DNA of 64,000 nucleotides from an uncultured Bacilli bacterium (GCA_934131005.1 CAKOYV010000001.1:62001-126000); one strand, 5' to 3'; shown: positions 54,424 to 63,923, counted from the first letter of the stretch. Notes: generated by a model from the sequence alone, not told the origin. A program made the numbers and translations.

Positions 54424-55353
54424 TTATTTAACAATCTTTGTATTAATAAAATCAACTATATCATTATAAACCTCTAAATATTTAGCTTCATGTAATATAT
54501 CATGACGCATACCAGGATATATTTTCATATCAACTGAAGCTATTTTAGCCTGTTTAAATTTATTATAAGTTTTAATAACTCCCTTACCAAAATTGCCAAC
54601 CGGATCATCTCCACCAGACAAAAGCAAAATTGGCATCTCTTTACTCATTTTTTCTATATTTTTCTTAAAACAGGCAACCTGCATACTATTTAACATCTCT
54701 CTAAATAAACCTACTGTAAAATCTCCTCCTCTATGTACATCAGCTATATATTCATCTAATTGCTTATTATCAGCACATAACCAATCATAATCAGTTCTAT
54801 TTGGCTTAAATTTCTTATTATAAGTACCAAACGTTAATTTCCTTATACCAGGACTAGTCTTATTATCATCTACATGCCTTCCCTCATTCCATACAGCCAT
54901 TCTAGCAAGCTTTAATTCTATAGACGAAATATCACCAGTTCCCATAATAATAGCCCCATCTACCAATCCAGGGTACTCAATTAATAAATCTCTAACTAAA
55001 AATGATCCCAAAGAAAAACCTATCAGACAATAAGGAACATTATCATATTCACCACTCCCCTTAAGATAACAAGTATATAAATCACCAACCGCATCTTCAT
55101 AACTGCCATCAGTCCCAAAATACATAACATTATCTTTATTTAAAACTGATTCTCCATGTCCCAAATGATCATTCCCAATAACCACAAAACCACGTTCTGT
55201 CATATATTTAGCAAATCTATCATATCTAAGAATATATTCTGTAACTCCATGTGCTATTTGAATAACACCTCGAACCTTACCATCAGGAACCCATTTTACC
55301 CCATGAATCTTTGTCTTACCATCACAAGAATCATAATAAAAATCCTCTCTCAT
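54424..55353 (-). CDS. Alpha/beta hydrolase, monoacylglycerol lipase/lysophospholipase-like
   Basis: 309 residues, cytoplasmic. IAHGVTEYILRYDRFA and NDHLGHGESV (about 34-66) are the oxyanion-region motifs, LIGFSLGSFLVRD (about 112) the nucleophile elbow (GxSxG with Ser), LLLSGGDDPVGNFGK the acid, and YPGMRHDILHE the catalytic His. It probably hydrolyses lysolipids or monoacylglycerols. ATG 55353 follows GGAGGG. Confidence 0.85.
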   Translation of the reverse strand: MREDFYYDSCDGKTKIHGVKWVPDGKVRGVIQIAHGVTEYILRYDRFAKYMTERGFVVIGNDHLGHGESVLNKDNVMYFGTDGSYEDAVGDLYTCYLKGSGEYDNVPYCLIGFSLGSFLVRDLLIEYPGLVDGAIIMGTGDISSIELKLARMAVWNEGRHVDDNKTSPGIRKLTFGTYNKKFKPNRTDYDWLCADNKQLDEYIADVHRGGDFTVGLFREMLNSMQVACFKKNIEKMSKEMPILLLSGGDDPVGNFGKGVIKTYNKFKQAKIASVDMKIYPGMRHDILHEAKYLEVYNDIVDFINTKIVK

Positions 55354-55475
55354 TCTATCCCTCCATTATATATAATTATATTGTATCATGTATACCTTAA
55401 GATGTAAATTAATGTTCAAAAAATCATTAGGTTATGATAAAACAAAACATAAATTAAACCATACATTACATGTAG

Positions 55476-55503
55476 TTGACAAGCAGTTAATTAACAATAT
55501 AAA
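55476..55503 (+). promoter_or_regulatory. Promoter of the coiled-coil membrane protein gene
   Basis: TTGACA, 16-bp spacer, TATAAA; an alternative -10 GATAAT lies a few bases downstream. Confidence 0.55.
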
Positions 55504-55569
55504 TTCTGTTATGATAATTGTATAAAAATTAAAAATAGTGTATCATTATAATAGGAGGAAGTGAATGAA

Positions 55570-56397
55570 ATGAATGAAAAGAAGTATTTAAATGAAGAAA
55601 ATTATGAAAAAGGAAAGAGAAAAGTTAAATTAATTGCATTGATTGTTTTGGTTGTAGGATTATGTATAGGTGGAGGATTAATTGCAAAAGGTTTAATCAC
55701 TCAAAATAGTGTTAATTCTAAATATTCTGAAAAGAATAAAGCAGATTTGCAACAAAAATTAGAAACAGAAAAGCAAAATCTTATCTCCAAAAAAACAGAA
55801 TTAGAAAAAGAAATAAAAACAAAAACAGATACCATTCAGAAACAAATAAATACATTAAACACTAAATTAGCTAATTTAAAAGCACAACAAAGTACTGAAT
55901 TTCATGCAAATGGTTTTTCTGAAAAATATTATTCTTTAGAAAGCGAAATTAATAGTATCAACAATGAAATAAACACTTTAAAATCAAATATTCAAAATGA
56001 AAATTCATCAACTGATATCATTGACAAAGCATTAGATGATAGTTTTGATTATTGCAAATTAGAAGCAAAAAGTAATTCTTATACCGCTAATTATTGTTCA
56101 ATAAAAAATCAAATTAATAACTTAACTGATTTTAACAAAGAATTTGATTCATTTGATAGTATTCCATTTTATATTTCTGGAGCATTTATAATTATTGTAA
56201 GTTGTATGATTTCTGGATCTATTTATGCGTTTGCTAAAAGAAGAGAACTTGTTGCATTTACAACTCAACAAGTTATACCAGTTGCCAAAGAAAGTATAGA
56301 TGAAATGGCACCTACACTTAGTAATGCTGCAGGTGAAATTGCTAAAGGCATAAAAAAAGGATTAAATGATGATGAAAATAAATCGAGTAGAGATTAA
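55570..56397 (+). CDS. Two-TM coiled-coil protein, function unknown
   Basis: 275 residues from ATG 55570; GTG 55561 is too close to AGGAGG. A membrane segment (about 24-45), a long Lys/Glu coiled coil (about 55-100, EKEIKTKTDTIQKQINTLNT), a Cys-containing segment (YCKLEAK, YCSIKNQI), and a second membrane segment (about 200-220), then a cytoplasmic tail (KRRELVAFTTQQVIPVAKES). The topology suggests an extracytoplasmic helical hairpin. Not recognised. It is monocistronic with its own promoter and terminator. Confidence 0.7.
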   Translation: MNEKKYLNEENYEKGKRKVKLIALIVLVVGLCIGGGLIAKGLITQNSVNSKYSEKNKADLQQKLETEKQNLISKKTELEKEIKTKTDTIQKQINTLNTKLANLKAQQSTEFHANGFSEKYYSLESEINSINNEINTLKSNIQNENSSTDIIDKALDDSFDYCKLEAKSNSYTANYCSIKNQINNLTDFNKEFDSFDSIPFYISGAFIIIVSCMISGSIYAFAKRRELVAFTTQQVIPVAKESIDEMAPTLSNAAGEIAKGIKKGLNDDENKSSRD

Positions 56398-56449
56398 ATA
56401 ATTAATTTATTTAATCCCTCAGAGTATTGAACTTTGTCAACACTCTGAA

Positions 56450-56473
56450 CCATCAACTATGTTGATGGTTTTT
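56450..56473 (+). terminator. Rho-independent terminator
   Basis: CCATCAAC / GTTGATGG stem, 3-nt loop, then T5. An additional imperfect stem (CAGAGTATTGA / TCAACACTCTG) precedes it at 56419-56447. Confidence 0.85.
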
Positions 56474-56652
56474 CTCTAGCCCCTATAAAGATTATTATTC
56501 TAATTACAATTAAAAGCTACCTTTTTATTAACCGTAAATTAACACTCCAATAGTTTAGAAAATCACTATAAAAAAACAAAGAGACAAAAAAAAACAACTA
56601 TTTCTAGTCAGTTTATTAAAAACTCAAACTTGAGCTAATTATCATTAATTGG

Positions 56653-56723
56653 AGGGCCTAGTCGGATTTGAACCAACGATCAGGGAGTTGCAGTCCCATG
56701 CCTTACCACTTGGCTATAGACCC
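56653..56723 (-). tRNA. tRNA-Cys (GCA)
   Basis: Cloverleaf on the minus strand: acceptor GGGTCTA/TAGGCCC (all seven pairs, one G-U), D-stem GCC/GGC, anticodon loop CTGCAAC with GCA, T-arm GTTGG-TTCAAAT-CCGAC, discriminator U73, which is standard for tRNA-Cys. CCA is not encoded in the DNA. About 71 nt, with its own promoter. Confidence 0.95.
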
Positions 56724-56736
56724 AATAACAATTAAT

Positions 56737-56766
56737 ATTATATAATAAATTAAAGCTAAGTGTCAA
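56737..56766 (-). promoter_or_regulatory. Promoter of tRNA-Cys
   Basis: Minus strand TTGACA, 18-bp spacer, TATAAT, about 14 nt upstream of the mature 5' end. Confidence 0.75.
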
Positions 56767-56840
56767 CACCTTTGAATTATTTTTTAAAGAAAATTATCTC
56801 GTATAAATAATTACCATAATAATCAAAAAGAAAAAAAGAG

Positions 56841-57281
56841 TTAGTCCCTATTTCTCATAGCATACCTCTTTTTTTCTTTTATCATATATTCAGACATAAT
56901 AGTCTCAATCTCTTCCAAAGCATTACGACTTATATGAGATAAGAAAACTTCTTCCTTAACTGTATCAAGAATAACACTCCCCCATAAAAGTCCACGATGA
57001 ATAGTTAAATCATTAAACATATCAGGTGTTATAGAAATAAAGAAATACCCCCATACAATTCTCTTAGTTGCTACTATAATTCTCTTATTAGTCAATGCTA
57101 TAACATTAGTATAAAACATCTCATAAAATTTACTACTCTTCTGAGCCGGAAAAGCATAAAGAATCTCTTCATCTGGATTCAAATGCATATCCACAACCTC
57201 ACAATGACGTGCTAATCTAAAAGCAACAGTCGATGGATATTTACTTTTAAAACGCTTAACCATTTCATAACACTTACTCAT
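56841..57281 (-). CDS. Bacterial PH-domain-like protein
   Basis: 146 residues. A helical start (EMVKRFKSKYPSTVAFRLARH) precedes LNPDEEILYAFPAQKS, then NVIALTNKRIIVATKRIV and a beta-strand series to VILDTVKEEVFLSHIS, the LTNKRI.. pattern common in bacterial PH-like (YdjM/SHOCT-type) domains, ending in a helix. It probably binds lipid or protein. It lies next to the thioredoxin-like gene on the same strand. Confidence 0.6.
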   Translation of the reverse strand: MSKCYEMVKRFKSKYPSTVAFRLARHCEVVDMHLNPDEEILYAFPAQKSSKFYEMFYTNVIALTNKRIIVATKRIVWGYFFISITPDMFNDLTIHRGLLWGSVILDTVKEEVFLSHISRNALEEIETIMSEYMIKEKKRYAMRNRD

Positions 57282-57297
57282 ATCTAATCACCAACTT

Positions 57298-57813
57298 TTA
57301 TTCACTTTTACTATTTTTATATTCATCAATATCAAAATACTTTTTATAAGTTTTTAATAAATTACTAGCGGTTGTCTCTCCTTCAATATAATTTACAGTT
57401 TGCTTACCAACTTGTATTAAAGTAGTAGGAGTTCCCCAATTATTACCTTTTTCTTTAAAGAAAGTCGTAGATTTTTCTAATTTTGTCCAATCAGCTTCTT
57501 TCATTTCATCAGTATCAATATAATACATAGGTAATTTATTATCCTTAGCAAATTTTTCTGCAACTGGCATAAAGTTTTGACAGTGTGAACAAGTAGTTCT
57601 TTCAATTATAACAACAAAAGAATCTTTATTATCAATCTTCTTTTGATACTCATCATAACTTAACTTAACAAGTCCACTATCACCACTAAGCTTCAAAGGT
57701 AAATCATACTTAATTTCCTCTTCTTTATTTCCTTTCATTACAAAACACCCTAATAATATTACCAATACTACTCCAACTATTAGAGCAATATCTGTCTTCT
57801 TAATCTTCTTCAT
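57298..57813 (-). CDS. Membrane-anchored thioredoxin-like protein (CSHC)
   Basis: 171 residues. A lipobox-like LLGC or membrane anchor near residues 17-24 is followed by a thioredoxin fold: VVIIERTTCSHCQNFMPVAEKF has the redox pair CSHC (about 75-78), MYYIDTDEM follows, and GTPTTLIQVGK supplies the cis-Pro. It probably maintains or transfers disulphides outside the membrane. It could help fold the Cys-bearing SipW-dependent surface proteins, which is inference. Possible relative of the Cys-less protein at 2732-3274. Confidence 0.78.
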   Translation of the reverse strand: MKKIKKTDIALIVGVVLVILLGCFVMKGNKEEEIKYDLPLKLSGDSGLVKLSYDEYQKKIDNKDSFVVIIERTTCSHCQNFMPVAEKFAKDNKLPMYYIDTDEMKEADWTKLEKSTTFFKEKGNNWGTPTTLIQVGKQTVNYIEGETTASNLLKTYKKYFDIDEYKNSKSE

Positions 57814-57897
57814 ACTTACCTCCTAAATTCATTTTACTATGTTTTATAACTAAAATCAAGAAAAAGCTTTATAAAATAAAAAGAAGATAAATATAAA

Positions 57898-58728
57898 CTA
57901 CTCATCTTCTACCTTAGCATCTATTACTTTCTTAAGCCTTCTACCTCTTAACCTTGTATCATTACTATTACTACTAACTTTAGAATCATTAAATATTACC
58001 TTAGTATTAGATAATATCTCATGTAATCCTCTATTATCAAGCCTAACCATTACCATAATCATAATAATTGCACTCAAATAATTTCTAATATTACCAAGTA
58101 TTATACTTGAAGTATAAAAAGTATTAGCATCACTTATCATACTAGCAATTACTACCCCCAAATAATAAAGTGGATTATATAAAATAAGTACTCTTACTAA
58201 ATATTGCCAATTCAAAACACTACCATCTTGTACTGAAACAATTCTAAGTCCCATTATCTTCTTACCAATAGTAGCACCCTTCATAAGAATATTACAAGCC
58301 ATAAAATAAACAGTAATAACTAAAGCTCCAATAATATTTCCCGCAATAGAATATTTACTCAACTTATAGTTAATTTTCTTATATTTATCTTCATACTCAC
58401 GACTAATATCCTTAGATAATTTTTTATAATTACTAGAAGTAAGCTTTCCATCATGATAATATTTTGACACTTTATCCTTAAACGAAGGATATTTAGAAAT
58501 AAGCACCTTATACTCTTTATTACTCAAATCCTTATCTTGATAATAATCAGACAAATCCTTAGCAAAATTAGTATACTCGCTATAAATCTTAACATACTTA
58601 TGATAATAAGTATTATATTTAGAATTACTAGGATTAAGAAAAGGAATACTAGTAAGTCCCATAATAATAGTATATACAATCAACATATCAATAATATATG
58701 CTAAAAAACGTTTAAAAATCTTCTTCAA
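57898..58728 (-). CDS. RDD-family membrane protein with charged insert
   Basis: 276 residues. FKRFLAYIIDMLIVYTIIMG is the RDD start (Arg..Asp). A long Tyr/Lys/Asp/Ser-rich extracytoplasmic insert (about 35-125) has SKYYHDGKLTSSNYKKLSKD, and then two or three more membrane segments (GATIGKKIMGLRIV signature) follow. RDD proteins are implicated in ion exchange or membrane stress responses. The start of htpG is 12 nt downstream of the other strand end, so it shares the operon direction with htpG. Confidence 0.75.
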   Translation of the reverse strand: MKKIFKRFLAYIIDMLIVYTIIMGLTSIPFLNPSNSKYNTYYHKYVKIYSEYTNFAKDLSDYYQDKDLSNKEYKVLISKYPSFKDKVSKYYHDGKLTSSNYKKLSKDISREYEDKYKKINYKLSKYSIAGNIIGALVITVYFMACNILMKGATIGKKIMGLRIVSVQDGSVLNWQYLVRVLILYNPLYYLGVVIASMISDANTFYTSSIILGNIRNYLSAIIMIMVMVRLDNRGLHEILSNTKVIFNDSKVSSNSNDTRLRGRRLKKVIDAKVEDE

Positions 58729-58739
58729 AACACACCTAC

Positions 58740-60626
58740 TTACTTAGAAATAATATCACAAATCAAATTACTAATCTCTGTTGGATTATCAATAGGAAGA
58801 CCTTCAATAAGTCTAGCCTCAGAATACAATATCTTTGTATATTTCTCTAATTCTTCCTTATCTTCTTTATATAATTTTTCTAGCTTTTTAGCAATAGGAT
58901 GACTATCATTTATCTCCATAATCATCGAAGCATTAACTTTTTGATCATTAGGTAGAGCATTAAGAACTTTCTCCATTTCAACAGACAACTCTCCTTCAGT
59001 GGTTAAACATACAGGATGATTCTTAAGTCTATGTGTAAATCTAATATCTGATATCTTACTATCACTCAAAGCCTTCTTCATTGTATCAAACATATCATGA
59101 GATTTCTTATTAAGCTCCTCCAAAGCCTTCTTTTCTTCTTCTGTATCCAAATCAACATTATCATTAGAAACATTAACAAACTTTTTATCTTTATAAGTAG
59201 TCAAACTTTGTAACGCAAACTCATCAACATATTCAGTTAAATATAAAATTTCATATCCCTTATCCTTAATAAGTTCTACTTGTGGCATATTATCAACCTT
59301 ATCATTAGACTCTCCACAAGCATAATAAATACATTCTTGTCCTTCCTTCATTCTATCAATATACTCACTCAAAGTAACAAGATGCTTCTCTTTTGATGAA
59401 TAAAACATCAATAAATCTTTCAAATTATCCTTATTTACACCATAATCAGCATAAACACCAAACTTAATTTGCATACCAAAAGTCTTAAAGAATTCTTCAT
59501 AACTACTCCTATTATTTCGTAGCATATTCTCTAATTCTCTTTTTATCTTCTTCTCAATAGATTTTGCTATCAACTTAACTGAATGATCTTGTTGTAATAT
59601 CTCTCTTGAAATATTTAAAGACAAATCTTCTGTATCAACAATTCCCTTAACAAAACTAAAATAATCTGGAAGAAGTTCTGAACACTTATCCATTATCAAA
59701 ACTCCATTTGAATATAATGAAAGTCCTTTCTCATACTCTTTAGTATAAAAATCAAAAGGTAAATGACTAGGTATATATAATAATGCATTATAGCAACAAT
59801 TACCTTCAACAGAAGTATGAATAGTCTTTAGTGGCTTATCATAATCCATAAATTTATCACTATAGAATGAATTATACTCATCCTCTGTAACATCACTCTT
59901 ACTCTTCTTCCAAATAGGAATCATACTATTTACAATTTCCTCTTCAACATAAGTTTCATATTCCTTATCACTACCCTCTTTCAATCTAGATTTTTCAATC
60001 AGCATTTTAATTGGATATCTAATATAATCAGAATATTTCTTAACAATACCACGAACACGGAAACTATCCAAAAATTCTGAATACTTATATTCATCAGTAT
60101 CATCTTTAAGTTTTAAAGTTATCTTAGTACCAACATCATGCATCTTACCTTCGCGAATAGTATAGCCATCAGCACCTTCACTCTTCCATACATAACTCTT
60201 ATCAGCACCACTAACTCTACTCTCAACCTTAATCTTCTTAGCCACCATAAAAGCAGAATAAAATCCTACCCCAAATTGACCAATAATATCAACTTCATCA
60301 CTCTTAACATCAGACTTAAAATCTAATGAGCCGCTCTTAGCAATAGTACCTAAATTATTTTCCAATTCATCACGACTCATACCACAACCATTATCGGTAA
60401 TAACTAACTTACGCTTATCTTTATCTATATCTATCTTAATACACAAATCTTCCTTATTAACCTTTATAGCCTCATCAGTTAAAGAATTATAATACAACTT
60501 ATCAATAGCATCACTAGCATTAGAAATTAATTCTCTTAAAAATATTTCTTTATTAGTATAAATTGAATTAATCATTAAATCTAATAACTTCTTTGATTCA
60601 GCCTTAAACTGTTTTTTCTTTTCCAT
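58740..60626 (-). CDS. htpG: Hsp90 chaperone HtpG
   Basis: 628 residues from ATG 60626 (SD AGAGGATGA); an in-frame start at 60650 is less likely. The ATP-binding N-domain has IYTNKEIFLRELISNASDA, DNGCGMSRDEL and GQFGVGFYSAFMV; the middle domain has NISREILQQD. Length is typical, and the C-terminus is highly charged as usual. A chaperone for stressed or signalling proteins. The CIRCE-like element and promoter just upstream indicate HrcA-type heat control. Confidence 0.95.
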   Translation of the reverse strand: MEKKKQFKAESKKLLDLMINSIYTNKEIFLRELISNASDAIDKLYYNSLTDEAIKVNKEDLCIKIDIDKDKRKLVITDNGCGMSRDELENNLGTIAKSGSLDFKSDVKSDEVDIIGQFGVGFYSAFMVAKKIKVESRVSGADKSYVWKSEGADGYTIREGKMHDVGTKITLKLKDDTDEYKYSEFLDSFRVRGIVKKYSDYIRYPIKMLIEKSRLKEGSDKEYETYVEEEIVNSMIPIWKKSKSDVTEDEYNSFYSDKFMDYDKPLKTIHTSVEGNCCYNALLYIPSHLPFDFYTKEYEKGLSLYSNGVLIMDKCSELLPDYFSFVKGIVDTEDLSLNISREILQQDHSVKLIAKSIEKKIKRELENMLRNNRSSYEEFFKTFGMQIKFGVYADYGVNKDNLKDLLMFYSSKEKHLVTLSEYIDRMKEGQECIYYACGESNDKVDNMPQVELIKDKGYEILYLTEYVDEFALQSLTTYKDKKFVNVSNDNVDLDTEEEKKALEELNKKSHDMFDTMKKALSDSKISDIRFTHRLKNHPVCLTTEGELSVEMEKVLNALPNDQKVNASMIMEINDSHPIAKKLEKLYKEDKEELEKYTKILYSEARLIEGLPIDNPTEISNLICDIISK

Positions 60627-60678
60627 ATATTTAATCATCCTCTCTTGCAATTGTTAATAACTTTTATTAACTATAAAT

Positions 60679-60707
60679 AATATAACACCTCATTTAGCAA
60701 TTGTCAA
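60679..60707 (-). promoter_or_regulatory. Promoter of htpG
   Basis: Minus strand TTGACA, 17-bp spacer, TATATT, giving a leader of about 45 nt. The -35 hexamer lies inside the CIRCE-like element. Confidence 0.8.
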
Positions 60708-60720
60708 TAAAGATTGCTAA
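60694..60720 (-). promoter_or_regulatory. CIRCE-like operator for HrcA
   Basis: TTAGCAATT-N9-GATTGCTAA, against the consensus TTAGCACTC-N9-GAGTGCTAA: same half-site length, spacer and outer TTAGCA/TGCTAA, with an 8-bp perfect inverted core. It overlaps the htpG -35, the position expected of a repressor site. Confidence 0.7.
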
Positions 60721-60760
60721 TTTCTTAAAAAAGAAAGATAAGCCATCAAAATAGCCTATC

Positions 60761-61009
60761 TTAATAAGAGTCTACATTTATTCTAACTCTTTTTTTCAAA
60801 TTCAAACTAGCAGAAGCTTGAACAACATTTCTAATCGAATTAATCGTTCTTCCACCCTTACCAATAACCTTACCCAAATCTGCATTAGAAACTAAAACTT
60901 CTATTTGAATAACATTATCATCACTAGTTTCAAATTCTTTAACTGATACAGAATCTTTATTATCAATTATTCCTTTTACAATATACTCAGTAAGTACTAC
61001 TAAATCCAC
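60761..61009 (-). CDS. khpA: KH-domain RNA-binding protein KhpA
   Basis: 82 residues. One KH fold with GKVIGKGGRTINSIRNVV, the GxxG-bearing RNA-binding loop. KhpA with KhpB binds many small RNAs and mRNAs and affects cell wall synthesis in Firmicutes. It lies 2 nt after rpsP, the usual arrangement. Confidence 0.92.
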   Translation of the reverse strand: MDLVVLTEYIVKGIIDNKDSVSVKEFETSDDNVIQIEVLVSNADLGKVIGKGGRTINSIRNVVQASASLNLKKRVRINVDSY

Positions 61010-61011
61010 AA

Positions 61012-61284
61012 TTACTTACCTTGACGCATATTATGAAATTTTTCCATAATACCAGCTTTACTTAAAATATTCTTAACAGTATCAGTAGGTTGAGCTCCCT
61101 TAGATAACCAACTTAAAGTCTCTTCTTCTTTAATAGAAATCTCAGCTGGATCTGTAAGTGGGTTATAAGTACCTAAAGTTTCAATAAATCTACCATCCCT
61201 AGGACTTCTAGAATCAGCTACTATAACTCTATAAAAAGGTCTCTTCTTAGCTCCCATTCTCTTTAATCTAATCTTAACAGCCAT
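61012..61284 (-). CDS. rpsP: Ribosomal protein S16
   Basis: 90 residues. [20 protein letters not shown] and [19 protein letters not shown] are the family core. It binds 16S rRNA in the 30S body. Strong SD GGAGGAG precedes ATG 61284. Followed directly by khpA, with the promoter at 61318-61347. Confidence 0.96.
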   Translation of the reverse strand: MAVKIRLKRMGAKKRPFYRVIVADSRSPRDGRFIETLGTYNPLTDPAEISIKEEETLSWLSKGAQPTDTVKNILSKAGIMEKFHNMRQGK

Positions 61285-61317
61285 TTATTACTCCTCCTTT
61301 GCTTTTAATCATGACCT

Positions 61318-61347
61318 ATCATACCATAAACTACAAGCCATTGTCAA
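61318..61347 (-). promoter_or_regulatory. Promoter of rpsP-khpA
   Basis: Minus strand TTGACA, 18-bp spacer, TATGAT. It begins just before the broken Rpn-like copy. Confidence 0.7.
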
Positions 61348-61367
61348 CCTTTTTGTGTTACAAGCAA

Positions 61368-61781
61368 AAAATTATTTGTAAATCTCTTGATTATTACAAA
61401 GAACTTTATTATAATCAAAGTAAAAATTCAAGCAAAGATGTAATATGGTTATCTTTACTTGGAGCAAATAATTTTAGCGAATTAGAGGAAATGGCAAGTT
61501 TAGTTATGAATGAGAAAGAAAAAAATAAATTTGTAGATGAATGCAAAGATTTTAGTAAAAATACCAAATGGTTATCTGAGTAAGGAACAGAATACTTTGC
61601 CGAAATGGTGAAACAGAATGTTATCGAAGATGCTAAACAAGAAGGAATTAATCAAAATAAAACAGAAATGGTAAAAAAGTTATTAGAGCAAAAAGTATCT
61701 TATGAAATTATTGCTACATCTGCTTCTATTTCTGCCCTAGACGTAAAAAGGATAGAAAAATCCATGCAAAATGTGGATTAA
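61368..61781 (+). pseudogene. Truncated Rpn-like nuclease gene copy
   Basis: It corresponds to the C-terminal half of the gene at 23947-24861, from ICKSLDYYKELYYNQ onward. TAA replaces the Trp codon after TKWLSE, and the QEGLQEG repeat is shortened. The 5' half is absent, and the DNA upstream is that of the rpsP promoter region. The two copies still share most of their DNA, so decay is recent. Confidence 0.85.
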
Positions 61782-61818
61782 CTCTATCCTTTTCTAATTT
61801 AAATAACTTTATCTAATA

Positions 61819-62919
61819 TTAATTACTACTTCCCTTAGATAATGTAACTTTAATTGTATGTTCCTTATTATCTCTAATATATTTAACTGAAACTTTTTCG
61901 TTTACTTTATGCTTATATAATTCATATCTAAATTCAGCCGCAGAACTAATCTTCTCACCACCTAATTCAACGATAATATCTCCTTTTTTAATACCAGCCT
62001 CACGTGCAGGAGATTTATCACTAACCTCCATAACAACAATTCCCTCACGAACATTATCAGGAATTGTTATCTTGTTTTGCCATAAATAATAACCATTAGA
62101 AACATCTACCATACTTATTCCAAAATAAGGTCTCTCTATCTTTTTACCATTTTCCATAACTCCAGCATAATATAGAGCATCCTCAATAGGAATAGCAAAT
62201 CCCATCCCCTCTACTGAATTATCTACCAATTTCATATTAGTAATACCTATTACTTCACCATTAATATTACAAATAGGGCCTCCACTATTACCAGGATTAA
62301 TAGCCGCATCTGTTTGTAATACTTTCATATAATAATCAGAAGTTTTACTATTAGATAAAGCAACTGCCACTAATCTATCTTTACCAGAAATGATTCCCTT
62401 GGTAACTGTTCCCGCATAATCAGCCCCTTCTGGAGAACCAACGGCAAAAACAGTATCCCCAACTTTTACCTTACTACTATCACCAGCAATCGCAACTTTA
62501 ATATTCTTACTAGTCTCTATACTCAAAACAGCAATATCCGAATAAGCCTCACTTCCCTTTACTGAAGCATCAATTTCTGTTTTATCAGATAAAATAACCT
62601 TAACATTATCACAACCACTAACAACATGATGATTAGTCATAACATAAAATTTATCACCATTTTTCTTATAAATAAACCCCGTTCCCGTAGATGCTAATTC
62701 ATTCTTTTTATAGCCCTCAATTACTACAACAGAATCATATACTTTATCAACTGATGCCGAAATACTATCTGACTCACTAAGTGTTATATTACTAGTCTTA
62801 ATAATTGTTCCGCCATCACTACTACTATTCATAACAACAAAATAAGCACTAAATCCCCCACATAAAAATGATACTAATAATACTACTACGATTATAATTC
62901 CTATATTACTCTTCTTCAT
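61819..62919 (-). CDS. htrA: HtrA/DegP-like serine protease with one PDZ domain
   Basis: 366 residues. A membrane anchor (about 5-28), then a chymotrypsin-like domain with TNHHVVSG (His), SDIAVLSI (Asp) and INPGNSGGPICN (Ser), then VGMGFAIPI and a PDZ domain (EVSDKSPAREAGIKKGDIIVE). The Cys in ICN next to the active Ser is unusual but not in the catalytic set. It degrades or refolds misfolded secreted proteins, which fits the large exported repertoire here. Confidence 0.92.
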   Translation of the reverse strand: MKKSNIGIIIVVVLLVSFLCGGFSAYFVVMNSSSDGGTIIKTSNITLSESDSISASVDKVYDSVVVIEGYKKNELASTGTGFIYKKNGDKFYVMTNHHVVSGCDNVKVILSDKTEIDASVKGSEAYSDIAVLSIETSKNIKVAIAGDSSKVKVGDTVFAVGSPEGADYAGTVTKGIISGKDRLVAVALSNSKTSDYYMKVLQTDAAINPGNSGGPICNINGEVIGITNMKLVDNSVEGMGFAIPIEDALYYAGVMENGKKIERPYFGISMVDVSNGYYLWQNKITIPDNVREGIVVMEVSDKSPAREAGIKKGDIIVELGGEKISSAAEFRYELYKHKVNEKVSVKYIRDNKEHTIKVTLSKGSSN

Positions 62920-62933
62920 TTCTATCCTTCTTT

Positions 62934-63860
62934 CTATAAATCAATTAATTTCATATAATTACTAGGCATTCCCATCTTATCAAGAATTTTCTCTATTGGA
63001 ATTGAATTAACAATACCATCTAATTTTTCTATCTCATACTCAACTTCTTTCATCATCATCCGAAATTCATCTTCCCGAAGTAAATATTTAAGGATAATAA
63101 AGACCGAAAACATATCATTTTTTCCATATATATATTCATTATCCATTCTAGGTATTTCTAACATCTCATGATAAGGCGTATTAATAATTGACTTCTCTGT
63201 TCTATGTTCATAAACAATATCTTCATGAGCACATAAATTTCTATAATTAGATAAAATTGGTAAAAAGCTTTCCATATAATCAGTATTTATTCCAAAGATA
63301 TCAGCAATTGCAATTTGATCTTCTGGTTTTAAAATAGAATAAAACTCACAAACAATCCCAAAAGACAAAACTTTAACTAAAACCCATAATGGAATATAAC
63401 CATAATTATTAATATAATGCATCGTAGCCATATGATGAGCTCCATTAACTCTAACTTGTCTCTTAATTTTCTCAATAACATCTTTAACTCTTCTAGCCTT
63501 AAGTCTATCATTGGTAAAATTCTTAGGATTTAAATAATCTTTATCACGATATCCATACTTCTTAGATAATTGATAAGATATAATAGACTTTAAATTATTT
63601 TCAATAATCATTAAATTCTTAAACAAAATATTTCTAATATATCTATCAAATAAGAATATAGAATAAAGTTCTCTAAAAGTAGAACCTATTATAAAATTCC
63701 TATCTGCATAAGAATTCATAAGTAATCCTCTATATCCATTGATAAAAAAATAATTCTCTCGAAGAAGTATCTCTTTAGTTTGCTCTTCATCTTCTATTAT
63801 TAAGCCTTTATCTTTAAGGATAGATAATTGCTCATCTAAAGTTTTAAATAGCTTCTCCAC
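62934..63860 (-). CDS. Abi-type (Abi_2/AbiF-like) HEPN protein
   Basis: 308 residues from GTG 63860 after AAGGTGG. EQLSILKDKGLIIEDEEQ at the start, LFDRYIRNILFKNLMIIENN in the middle and NYRNLCAHEDIVYEHR (about 210) match the Abi_2 family; R(N)xxxxH is the HEPN RNase motif. Family members abort phage infection, probably by cutting RNA. It is next to, and on the same strand as, the HtrA gene, 14 nt apart. Activity and any triggering phage are unknown. Confidence 0.78.
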   Translation of the reverse strand: MEKLFKTLDEQLSILKDKGLIIEDEEQTKEILLRENYFFINGYRGLLMNSYADRNFIIGSTFRELYSIFLFDRYIRNILFKNLMIIENNLKSIISYQLSKKYGYRDKDYLNPKNFTNDRLKARRVKDVIEKIKRQVRVNGAHHMATMHYINNYGYIPLWVLVKVLSFGIVCEFYSILKPEDQIAIADIFGINTDYMESFLPILSNYRNLCAHEDIVYEHRTEKSIINTPYHEMLEIPRMDNEYIYGKNDMFSVFIILKYLLREDEFRMMMKEVEYEIEKLDGIVNSIPIEKILDKMGMPSNYMKLIDL

Positions 63861-63923
63861 TAGCGCACCACCTTACCATAACAGTATACCATAATATAGA
63901 GAAAAAAGATATCTTTTTAATTT

